From Micromonospora mirobrigensis (GTDB taxonomy: Bacteria > Actinomycetota > Actinomycetes > Mycobacteriales > Micromonosporaceae): 64,000 nucleotides of DNA. Of the stretch, positions 18,375-28,300 are shown piece after piece (position 1 is the first letter of the stretch; every line of letters begins with the position of its first letter). The notes beneath the pieces were generated by a model. It did not search any database. It saw only the letters and a list, made by a program, of their open reading frames with translations, and had not been told where the DNA came from. The translations under genes and the position numbers were made by a program. The stretch covers positions 434,001-498,000 of the forward strand of contig NZ_FMCX01000004.1 of assembly GCF_900091555.1 (NCBI RefSeq), written 5' to 3'.

Positions 18375-19612
18375 CCGCACCGGAGCTGGCCGACCCGACC
18401 ACGGTGGACGTCGCCGACCCGGTGCTGCACCGCGACGGCGTGCTCGACCCGGTGTGGCGCTGGATGCGCGGCAACGACCCGGTGCGCTGGACCGTACGCG
18501 CCAACCGGGACGCGTACTGGTCGGTCACCACGCACGCCGACGCGGTGCGGGTGCTGCGCGACAGCCGGACCTTCTCCTCCGAGCGCGGCATCCGGCTGGG
18601 CGGGGATCCGCTGGCCGCCGCGGCCGCCTCCCGCAAGATGCTCATCGTCACCGACCCGCCCCGGCACGGCGAGATCCGGCGGATCATCGGCTCCGCCTTC
18701 ACCGCCCGGACGGTGCAGCGGCTGGAGCAGAACATGCGGGCGACGGTGACAGCCTGCCTGGACGAGGCCTTCGATCGGGGCGCCTGCGACATCGTCCGGA
18801 TCGCCGCCCGACTGCCCGTCTCGGTCATCTGCGACCTGCTCGGCGTTCCCCGCGAGGACTGGGACTTCATGCTGGACCGCACCACCGTGGCCTTCGGCGC
18901 CGTCGACGAGCACGGCGGCCCGACGGCGGCGGCGGCCGAGGCGCACACCGACATCCTGCTCTACTACCTGGAGCTGGTGAAGCAGCGTCGGCGCAGCCCG
19001 GGCGAGGACGTCGTCACCGCCCTGGTCCGGGGTGAGGTCGACGGGCGGCCGCTCACCGACGAGGAGATCCTGCTCAACTGCGACGGCCTGATCTCCGGCG
19101 GCAACGAGACGACCCGGCACGCCTCGGTGGGCGGCCTGCTCGCCCTCGCCGCCCACCCCGACCAGTGGCGGAGGCTGCGCGACGACCCCGCCGTCCTGCC
19201 CACCGCCGTGGAGGAGATCCTGCGCTGGACCACCCCGGGCGCGCACACCCTGCGTACCGCGGTCCGGGACACCGAACTCGCCGGGCGCGGCATCGAGGCG
19301 GGGCAGTCGGTCGTGGTGTGGGGCGGGTCGGTGAACCGGGACGAGACGGTCTTCGACGCCCCGGACGTCTTCCGCCTCGACCGCAAGCCCAACCGGCACC
19401 TGACCTTCGGCCACGGCGCCCACTACTGCCTCGGCGGCGCCCTGGCGACCAGCGAACTGCGGGTGCTCTTCGGCGAGGTCGCCCGCCGGGTGGCCAGCAT
19501 CGAGGTGCCCGGGCCGGTGACCCGGGTGCGTTCCAACCACATCGCCGGGTTCGAGGAGGCGGTCGTCGCGCTGCGGCCCGCCCCGACGGCGGACGGCGGC
19601 CGGCATGGCTGA
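18371..19612 (+). CDS. Cytochrome P450, probably acting on a carrier-bound residue
   Basis: A 413-residue class I bacterial P450. The I-helix reads ISGGNETTRH (residues 241-250), the K-helix EEILR supplies ExxR, and the heme loop FGHGAHYCLG places the ligand at Cys353. The GGNETTR form of the I-helix is shared with P450s that beta-hydroxylate aminoacyl-carrier proteins (NovI, NikQ and relatives), which fits its position directly after the C-A-T gene with an ATGA overlap. The following C-domain gene overlaps its end by 8 bases. Electron partners are not encoded nearby. Likely role: hydroxylation of an NRPS-bound amino acid; other oxidations of the peptide are possible. Confidence 0.93.
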   Translation: MTAPELADPTTVDVADPVLHRDGVLDPVWRWMRGNDPVRWTVRANRDAYWSVTTHADAVRVLRDSRTFSSERGIRLGGDPLAAAAASRKMLIVTDPPRHGEIRRIIGSAFTARTVQRLEQNMRATVTACLDEAFDRGACDIVRIAARLPVSVICDLLGVPREDWDFMLDRTTVAFGAVDEHGGPTAAAAEAHTDILLYYLELVKQRRRSPGEDVVTALVRGEVDGRPLTDEEILLNCDGLISGGNETTRHASVGGLLALAAHPDQWRRLRDDPAVLPTAVEEILRWTTPGAHTLRTAVRDTELAGRGIEAGQSVVVWGGSVNRDETVFDAPDVFRLDRKPNRHLTFGHGAHYCLGGALATSELRVLFGEVARRVASIEVPGPVTRVRSNHIAGFEEAVVALRPAPTADGGRHG

Positions 19613-21014
19613 GGCCCGTACGCCGGCGGTCTCCGCGGCCCGGATCGACTTCGAGCGGCGGCTGCTGGCCCGCGCCGCGCAGGCCCGGCGGACCGTCGCG
19701 CCGAGGCCCGACGTCGTCCCGGCCAGCTTCGCCCAGGAGCGGATGTGGCTCTCCGACTGGCTGGACCCGGAGGCGTCCACGGAGAGCACCGTGTTCGTCA
19801 TCGGCCTGCGCGGTGACCTCGACGTCGCGGCGCTGCGCGGCGCGGTCAGCGACCTGGCCCACCGCCACGAGGTGCTGCGCACGGTGGTCGAGCCGGGCCG
19901 GGGCGGACTCTTCCAGCGGGTGCTGCCCCCGTCGGAGGTGCCGGTGCCCACCGTCGACCTGCCGGCGGACGGCGGCGCCGAGGCGTTGGAGGCCTTCGCC
20001 CGGGAGCAGCTGGTCCGCAAGCTGGACCTGGCCACCGAGCCGCCGGTGTCGTGGACGTTGCTGCGCGACGCCGACGGCGGGCACCACCTGGTGCTGCGGA
20101 TGCACCACATCGCCGCCGACGGCTGGTCCGAGGGGGTGCTCAACCGCGACCTGTCCCAGCTGTACCGGGCCCGGGTAACCGGGGAGCCGGCCGGCCTGCC
20201 GGAGCTGCCCATCCAGTACGCGGACTTCGCGATCGGGCAGCGGGAACGGCAGTCCGGCGACGGTCTGGAGCGCGGGCTGTCGTACTGGCGGCAGCGGCTG
20301 GCCGGGGCGCCCACCACCGTGCCGCTGCCCTTCGACCGGCCGCCCGGCGAGACCGAGGCGCTGGAGTCCGGCACCCTGTTGGCCCGGATCCCCGGAGCCG
20401 TCGTGGACGAGCTGGAGACGACGGCCGCCGCGGTCGGCGCCTCCGGCTACATGGCGCTGCTGGCCGCCTTCGCGGTCACCCTGTGGCGCGGCTCCGACCA
20501 GCGCGACCTGGTCATCGGGTCGCCGGTGGCCGGCCGGGAGCTGCCCGAGACCGAGCAGCTCGTGGGCGTGTTCACCAACACCCTGCCGATGCGGGTGCTG
20601 GTCCGCCCCGAGGAGTCCTTCGCGCAGCTGCTGCGCCGGGTCCGGGAGCACACGCTCGACGACCTCGCCCACGGCGAGGTGCCCTTCCAGCGTCTGGTGG
20701 ACGCCGTGCGGCCGACCCGGACACCCGGCCGGCTGCCGCTGGTGCAGGTGATCCTCCAGCTGGACAACACCGGCTTCACCGAGCCCGAGTTCCCCGGCGT
20801 CGAGGTGTCCTACCGGCAGCTGTTCGCGGAGAAGTCGGCGCTGGACCTCACCGTGAGCCTCGGGCGGCGCGGAGCCGACCACGTCGCGGTCTGGAAGTAC
20901 CGCTCGGCCCTGCTGGAGGAGCGCACCGTACGCGGGCTGCACGACCGGTTCGTCGCCGTCGTACGGCAGGTGGCCCGGCGCCCCGACGCCACCCTGGACG
21001 GCGCCGGAGGCTGA
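19605..21014 (+). CDS. Free-standing NRPS condensation domain
   Basis: A 469-residue protein that is a single C domain preceded by ~35 extra residues. The active motif HHIAADG (His167, His168, Asp172) is intact, and so is the later FTNTLPMRV region. It has no A or carrier domain. It overlaps the P450 gene by 8 bases. Since the locus lacks a type I thioesterase, this enzyme may release the chain by condensation with a soluble amine or by cyclization. Alternatively it acts in trans for the minus-arm module whose own C domain is truncated. It ends 37 bases before the convergent MFS gene. Confidence 0.93.
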   Translation: MAEARTPAVSAARIDFERRLLARAAQARRTVAPRPDVVPASFAQERMWLSDWLDPEASTESTVFVIGLRGDLDVAALRGAVSDLAHRHEVLRTVVEPGRGGLFQRVLPPSEVPVPTVDLPADGGAEALEAFAREQLVRKLDLATEPPVSWTLLRDADGGHHLVLRMHHIAADGWSEGVLNRDLSQLYRARVTGEPAGLPELPIQYADFAIGQRERQSGDGLERGLSYWRQRLAGAPTTVPLPFDRPPGETEALESGTLLARIPGAVVDELETTAAAVGASGYMALLAAFAVTLWRGSDQRDLVIGSPVAGRELPETEQLVGVFTNTLPMRVLVRPEESFAQLLRRVREHTLDDLAHGEVPFQRLVDAVRPTRTPGRLPLVQVILQLDNTGFTEPEFPGVEVSYRQLFAEKSALDLTVSLGRRGADHVAVWKYRSALLEERTVRGLHDRFVAVVRQVARRPDATLDGAGG

Positions 21015-21051
21015 CGTCGGCGCGGCGGCGCCGCACCGGCCCGGCCACGGG

Positions 21052-22377
21052 TCAGGACGGCGCCGCCGCGCCCACCGGCGTCGGCTCCTCGGCCACGTCG
21101 GCGTCCGGGAGATCCTGCTCCATCCGCCGCACCGCGCGGGGTACGCAGGTGGCGGCCACCACGACGAGCAGCAGCACCCCGCAGAGCAGGAACACCATGG
21201 CGATCCCGCCGCCGGTGCCCGAGCCGGTGATCCGCCCGACCGAGCCGGCCAGTGGCCCGTCGGCCAGCGGTGTGCCGACGTACTCGGTGAGCGGTCCGGC
21301 GGCGGCGAACGCGATCGGCCCGGACGACCAGGCGAGCAGCCGGCGGATGGCGAAGACCCGGCCCTGCACCTCCGTCGGCGTCTTGCGCTGCCAGATGGTC
21401 GGGGTGACGGCGTTGGTCACGGCGTAGCCGCCCAGGACGCCGAACATTCCGGCGGCCAGCAGCCACGGGGTGCCCTGGCTGACGCCGATGCCCAGCAGCA
21501 GGCAGCTGTGCAGGACGGCGACCAGCAGGAGGGCGCGGACCAGGCGGCGCGGCTGCCGGGTGAAGCTCAGCACGCCGCTGACGGCGATCATGCCGACCGC
21601 GCCGACGGCGTTGATGACGCCGAGCGCCGACGGCGGGTGCGAGCTGAGCACCAGCGGCGCGAGCAGGACCAGCGCCATCTCCATCATCAGGTTGTAGCCG
21701 GCGAAGAAGAGCAGCAGCCCGAGCAGGCCGCGGCGTTGCCGGATGAAGTGCCAGCCCTGGGTCATCTCGGAGCGCATCGGCAGGCGGGGGGCGCCCTCGG
21801 TGCGGACCGGCGGGATCGCCGGGCGCAGCCGGTACGACAGCAGCATGGTGGTCGCCGCCACGGCGAAGGTGACCAGGTCGACCAGGAGCAGGCCGCGCAG
21901 GCCGAGCACCGCGTAGAGCGCGCCGCCGAGCAGGTCACCGAAGACCATGCCGACGGCCTCGGCCATGCCGACCCGGCCGTTGGCCTGGCTGAGCTTGTCC
22001 TTGGCCACCAGCTGCGGGACCAGGCTGGAGAAGGCCGGCCACTGGAACGCCTTGAACACCGAGCTGACGGCGGCCATCACGTACAGGTGCCACAGCTGCA
22101 GCGCGCCGGCGGTGTGCAGGATCAGCAGCACCAGCGGCCCCGTTGCGGTGCCCAGGTCGCTGAGCAGCATCACCCGCCGCCGGTCGAAGCGGTCGACCAC
22201 CACCCCGGCGACCGGCAGCGCGAGCAGGCCGGGCAGCGAGGCCGCCAGGATCAGGGTGGCGAACGCCGTGGGCGACCCGGTCCGGGCGAAGATCCACACG
22301 CCGACGCCGAAGGCGGTCATCGCCGAGCCGATGAGCGAGGTCGCCTGCCCGGCCCAGATCAGGTTGAAGACGCGCAC
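21052..22377 (-). CDS. MFS exporter (MFS_3/EntS-like)
   Basis: A 441-residue transporter with about twelve membrane segments. RFDRRRVMLLSDLG is the cytoplasmic loop 2-3 motif of the MFS, and the overall pattern fits the MFS_3 group that includes siderophore and macrolide exporters. GTG 22377 follows the NRPS stop with no gap (TGAGTG), so it is the last gene of the minus NRPS operon and very probably exports the product. The soluble tail is short and acidic. Confidence 0.9.
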   Translation of the reverse strand: MRVFNLIWAGQATSLIGSAMTAFGVGVWIFARTGSPTAFATLILAASLPGLLALPVAGVVVDRFDRRRVMLLSDLGTATGPLVLLILHTAGALQLWHLYVMAAVSSVFKAFQWPAFSSLVPQLVAKDKLSQANGRVGMAEAVGMVFGDLLGGALYAVLGLRGLLLVDLVTFAVAATTMLLSYRLRPAIPPVRTEGAPRLPMRSEMTQGWHFIRQRRGLLGLLLFFAGYNLMMEMALVLLAPLVLSSHPPSALGVINAVGAVGMIAVSGVLSFTRQPRRLVRALLLVAVLHSCLLLGIGVSQGTPWLLAAGMFGVLGGYAVTNAVTPTIWQRKTPTEVQGRVFAIRRLLAWSSGPIAFAAAGPLTEYVGTPLADGPLAGSVGRITGSGTGGGIAMVFLLCGVLLLVVVAATCVPRAVRRMEQDLPDADVAEEPTPVGAAAPS

Positions 22378-25300
22378 TCAGCAGGCTCCGGGATCGTCGG
22401 GGGCGGTGACCGCCCCGGCCAGCAACGTGAGGAAGCCACGCAGCCGTTGGAGCACCGCCGGCCGGTCGAACAGCGCGGTGCTGTACTCCAGCCAGCCGGC
22501 GAGCCCGTCGGGCGTCTCGTGGCAGCGCATGTGCAGCTGGTAGCGGCAGGTGCCGCGGTCGAGCAGCAGCGGGGTGGCGGCGAGCCCGCTCAGGCCCGGC
22601 CCGGCCGGCGGCAGGTTCTGCACGGCGAACATCGCCTGGCACAGCGGCGGCCGGTCGCCGTCCGCGGCGGCGTGCGCGGTGACCAGCTGCTCGTACGGCA
22701 GCTCACGGTGTTCCCACACGTCGAGGAAGGTCTCCCGGACCCGCCCGACCAGTTCCCGGAAGGTCGGTGCTCCACCCAGGTCGGCGGGGACCGGCACGAT
22801 GTTCGCGAACGGCCCGGCGACCCGCTCGGACTCCGGATCGGGCCGGTTGGCCACCGGGACCGCGACCAGGAAACGCTCCGCGCCGGACAGTCGGTGCAGC
22901 CAGCGTTGGAAGGCGGCCAGCAGCACCACGAATCCGGTGGCGCCGGTCTCGTCGGCGAGCCGGCGTACCCCGGCGGCCACGGCCGGGTCGATGGTGAACG
23001 GCTCCACCGACCCGGCCAGTGACCAGCGCCGCGGCCGGGGTCGGTCGGTGGGCAGCGGCAGGACGGTGGGTACGTCGCGCAGCCGGTCCCGCCAGAAGGC
23101 CGCGTCGGCCGCGGCGCGTGGGGTGTCCAGCCGGGCCAGTTGCGCGGCGGCGTAGCCGGCGAAGCCGGGCACCGGCGGCAGCTGCGGCAGCCGGCCGGCG
23201 GCGAACTCGTCGTGTAGCGCGGCCAGGTCACGCTGGAGCACCGACAGGGTCCAGCCGTCGGCGACGATGTGGTGCACGGTGAGGCCCAGCAGGTGCTCCC
23301 GGGGGCCGCAGCGGATCAGGACGGCGCGGGCGAGCGGCCCACGTTCCAGGTCGAACGGCGTCCGCAGTTCGGCGGTGGCCCGCCGCAGCGCCGCCTGGCG
23401 CGGGTCGGGCTCCCCCGACACGTCGTGCCGGTTCAGCGGGAGCAGCACCCGGGGGGCCACCAGCACGCCCGGTCCCGCTGCCGTGTCCGGGAAGCGGGTG
23501 CGCAGCGCCGGGTGCCGGTCGGCCAGCGCGTCCAGGGCCCGGGCGAGCGCGACCTGGTCCACGTCGCCGGTGACCCGGGCGGTGAAACCCACGTTGTACG
23601 CGGCGGTGTCCGGCTCCCGCCGGCAGTGCCGCCAGATCGACTCCTGCCCCGGGGTGGGCGGGGCCGCCTCGGCGGCGTCGGCGGTCGCCGGCACCTCGGG
23701 CCGGACGCCGGCCGGCACCGGTCCGGCCCGGTCCAGCCAGCCGGCCAGCGCGGTCACCGTCCGCAGGTCGAGGACCTCGCGCAGCGGCACCTCGTGGCCG
23801 GTGGCCCGGTGCAGGCGGGCGGCGAGCCGGGCGGCGAGCAGCGAGTGGCCGCCGCGGGCGAAGAAGTCGTCGTCGCGGCCGACCGGCGCGGCGCCGACCC
23901 GCTCGTCGCCGAGCACCTCGGCGAAGACGTCGGCCACGACGTGCTCGGTGGGGGTGCGCGGTGGCGTCGAGCGTTGTGCCGGCTCGTCGAGCGCGGCCAG
24001 CAGCCGACGGTCCACCTTGTTGTTGGGGGTGCGCGGCAGCGCGGGCAGCACCCGGATGACGGTGGGCACCTGGTACTCGGGGAGCAGGCCGCGCAGCCCG
24101 GCGCGCACCGCGTCGGCGTCCAGGGTGGCGGGGGCGACGCAGCCGACGAGCCGGACGACGCCCGAGTCGCCGCGTACCGGCACGACCGCCGCCTCCTCGA
24201 CGCCGGGCAGGGTACGCAGGACGCTCTCGACGCCGGCCGGTTCCACCCGGTGGCCGCGGATCTTGACCTGGTCGTCGCCCCGGCCGAGGAAAGTCAGGGT
24301 GCCGTCGGCCTCGCGGCGGGCCCGGTCACCGGTGCGGTACGCCCGGGCGCCCGCAACCCCGGAGAACGGATCGGGTACGAAGCTCGTCGCGGTCAGCGCC
24401 GGCTGGCGGTGGTAGCCGTCGGCGAGCCGTCCGCCACCGATCCACACCTCACCGGGCACGCCCGTCGGGGCCAGGTCGCCGTGCCGGTCGACGATCCACA
24501 CCCGGGCGCCGGCCACGGGTACGCCGAGCGGGGCGGGACCGCGCTCACCGGGCGCCGCCTCGACCGGCGCGCTGGTGGTGGTCATCGTGGCCTCGGTCGG
24601 CCCGTACTGGTTGACCACTGTCGGCCGCCCGGCGAACGCGGTGCCGGCGCGGGCGCAGTCGGCCCGGTCCAGGGCCTCGCCGGCGGTCAGCAGCAGGCGC
24701 AGCCGGCCGCCCGGCGCCGGGTGGCGTTGCTCGGCGACGGTGAGCAGGGCACGCAGCAGGGTCGGCACCACGCTCAGCACGGCGGTGACCCCGTGCCGGT
24801 CGACGGCGGCGACCACGGCCTGCGGGTCGGCGGCCCGCTCGTCGTCGAGCAGGACCACCCGGGCGCCGGTGGTCAGCGGCCCGAGCAGGTCGCGGACGCA
24901 GGCGTCGAAGGCCAGCCCGGCGAGCTGGAGGACGGTGTCGCCGGTGTCGAGGCCGAAGCCGCCCAGGTAGTCGCGGAGGTAGGCCGCGGCGGCGGCGTGC
25001 GGGGTGCGTACCCCCTTGGGCCGTCCGGTGGAGCCGGAGGTGTAGACCAGGTACGCCACGGCGGCCGGGTCGACGGTGGTGGCGGTGTCGGGCACCTCGG
25101 GGTCCTGCCCGGCGATGGTGGCCTCGTCGTCGGCGAGCACCACGGTGGGCAGGCCGCTGTCCGCGCACGCCGCCGCCCAGGGCCGGTCGGTGACGACGAC
25201 GGTGGCGCCGCTGTCGGCCAGCACGCCGCGCAGCCGGGCCGGCGGGTGGGCGGGGTCCAGCGCGACGTACCCGGCGCCGGCCAGCAGCACGGCCAGCACG

Positions 25301-28300
25301 GCGACCGGTTGCTGCGCTCCCCGCCCCAGGCAGAGGCCGACCAGGGTGCCCGGGCGTACGCCCCGGGCGGTCAGGTGCCGGGCGAGGCGGGCGGCCCGTT
25401 CACCGAGCCGCCGGTAGGTCCACTCCCCCTCGTCGGTGACCAGGGCCACCGCCTGCGGGGTGCGGGCGATCTGGTCGAGGACCAGCGTGTGCAGGCAGGC
25501 CGGTGCGGGGGCGGCGGCCGACGGGGCGCCCCCGACGGTCAGCTCGGCCCGCTCGTCGGGGGTGAGCAGCCCGATGCGGGCCAGCGGGATGTCCGGGGCG
25601 CGGGTCGCCGCGTCGAGCAGGGTGAGCAGGTGCCCGGTCAGCCGCCGGACCCGGTCGGCGCCGAGCAGCGGGGTGCGGTGCACGATCCCGCCGCCGAGGC
25701 CCTGCTCACCGTCGGCGAAGAGCACGTTCAGGTCGGCCTTGGAGTGGCGCAGGTCGAACGGCTCCGGTTCCAGGGTGACGCCGTCGGCGAACGCGACGGC
25801 GCCGGCCCGCAGCGGGTCCATCGACACGGCGTACCGGGCCAGCGTCCGGCCGTCGAGCCCGAGCGCGTCGACGACCTGGTCGAACGGGAGCAGCCGGTGC
25901 TCCTGGGCGTCCAGCACCGCCGTGCGGGCGGTCCGCAGCAGCGTCCGGAAGCCGTCGTCGGCGCGGACCGGCAGCCGCAGCACGGCAGTGTCCAGCAGCA
26001 GGCCGACGATGCCGTCGAGGTCGGGGCGGCCCCGGTCGGCGACGGGCATGGTGAGCACCACCTCGTCGGTGGCGCAGTGCCGGGCGAGCACGGCGGCGTA
26101 CCCGGCCAGCAGCACCATGAACGGGGTGCAGCCCTCGGCCCGGGCCAGCTCCCGCACCCGGTCGGCGGTGGCGGCCGGGACGGTGAACGGGACGGCGGCG
26201 CCCGCAGAGCCGTCGGCGGCGTCGCGCGGGCCGTCGGTGGGCAGCTCCGGCGCGCCGGGCAGGCCGGTCAGGCGTTCCCGCCAGTGCGCCAGCTCCGCCG
26301 CCCGCGCCTCGTCGGGCAGCGGCCGGTTGCGCCAGCCGGCGTAGTCGCCGGCACCGAGCCGGTCGGGCAGCGCGACGGGCCGGCCGGCCCGCGCGGCCGC
26401 GTACGCGGTGCCCAGGTCGGCCAGGAGCGGCTGGATCGACCAGCCGTCGGCCACGATGTGGTGCAGGGTGAGCGCCAGCACCAGCTCGTCGTCGCCGAGC
26501 GGCAGCACGGCGGCGCGGGCCAGCGGCCCGGTGGCCAGGTCGAAGGGGGCGCCGGCCGCCTCGGCGAGCGCCGCGGTCAGCGCGCGGTCCCGGTCGGCCG
26601 CGTCGAGGCCGCGTAGGTCGACCACGCGCAGCGGCAGGTCGACCTCGACGGCGACGACGCGCACCGGCCGCCCGTCGACCGACGCGAAGCGGGTACGCAG
26701 CGCCTCGTGCGCGTCCGGCAGGGCGCGCAGGGCGGCGAGCAGCGCCGGCACGTCGACGTCGCCGCGCAGCCGGCAGACCACCGGCAGGTTGTACGCCGGG
26801 TCGCCCGGCTCCAGTTGGTCGGCGAACCAGATCCGCGCCTCGGCCGCCGAGACCTCCGCGACACCGTCGGCGCGGGCGCGTACCGGCTCCACCGGTGGGG
26901 CGTCCGGCGCCGTGGCGGGCAGCTCGGCGACGCGGGCGGCGAACGCGGCGAGGGTGGGCGCCTCGAAGACCAGCCGCAGCGGCACCGGCCGGCGCAGGCG
27001 TTCCCGGAGGGCGAGCAGCGTCTCCATGGCCAGCAGGGAGTGACCGCCGTGGGTGAAGAAGCTGTCGTCGCGGCCGATCCGCTCGACGCCGAGGGTGCCG
27101 GCCCAGACCTCGGCGACGGTCCTTTCCAGGTCGCCGCGCGGCGGCTCGTACGCCTGGACCGGGGCGGCCTCGGGTTCCGCGTCCGGCAGGCTCTTGCGGT
27201 CCACCTTGCCGCTGGGCAGCAGCGGGAACGCGGCCAGCACGGTGAACGCGGCCGGGACCATGTACTCGGGCAGCCGGTCGGCCAGCCACGCACGTAGCTG
27301 CCGGACGTCCGGGGTGCCGGCGGCGCTGGGCAGCAGGTACGCGACCAGGCGCGCCCCGCCGGGCCGGTCGTCGCGGGCGGCGAGGACCGCCTGCCCGACC
27401 GTGGGGTGCTCGGCGAGGACGGACTCGATCTCGCCCAGCTCGATGCGCATGCCGCGGACCTTGACCTGCCGGTCGGCCCGGCCCAGGTAGTCGAGCCGGC
27501 CGTCGGGCAGCCGACGCACCAGGTCACCGGTGCGGTACAACCGTCCGCCGGGCGGTCCGAACGGGTCCGGCACGAACTGCTCGGCGGTCAGCGCGGGGCG
27601 GCCGTGGTAGCCGCGGGCGAGTTGCACGCCGCCCAGGTGGAGCATGCCGGGCACCCCGACGGGCTGCGGCGCCAGCGCGTCGTCGAGCACGTGGCAGCGG
27701 ACGTTCTCGATCGGGGTGCCGATCGTCACCAGCGGCTCCCCCGGCCGACAGCGCGCGACGGTGACGTTCACCGCCGCCTCGGTCGGACCGTACGCGTTGT
27801 ACAGCTCCGCGTCGAGGGCCGCGAGGCAGCGGGCGGCCAACTCCGGCGGCAGCGCCTCCCCGGCGCTCTTCACCACCCGCAGCGCGGGCACCGGCACGTC
27901 GCCGCCGTGTTCCAGCAGCGCGGCCAGCATGGTGGGCACGAACCGCACGTAGCCCACCCGTTCGGCGGCCAGCAGCGCGCGCAGGTACTCCGGGTCGCGG
28001 TGGCCGCCGGGCTGGGCGATCACCAGCCGGGCGCCTCCGGCCAGGGCGGCGAACACCTCGACCACCGAGTCGTCGAAGGTGACGTTCGTCTTGAGCAGGA
28101 CGGTCTCGCCGGGGCCGATGCCGAACCGATCGACCTGCCAGCGGATCTGGTTGTGCGCCGCCCGGTGGCTGACCATCACCCCCTTGGGCCGGCCGGTGGA
28201 GCCGGAGGTGTAGAAGACGTACGCCAACTGGTCCGGCAGGGCCGGGGGCAGGGTCCAGGTGTCGGGATGGGCGGCGACGGCCGTGGCGTCGGCGTCGAGG

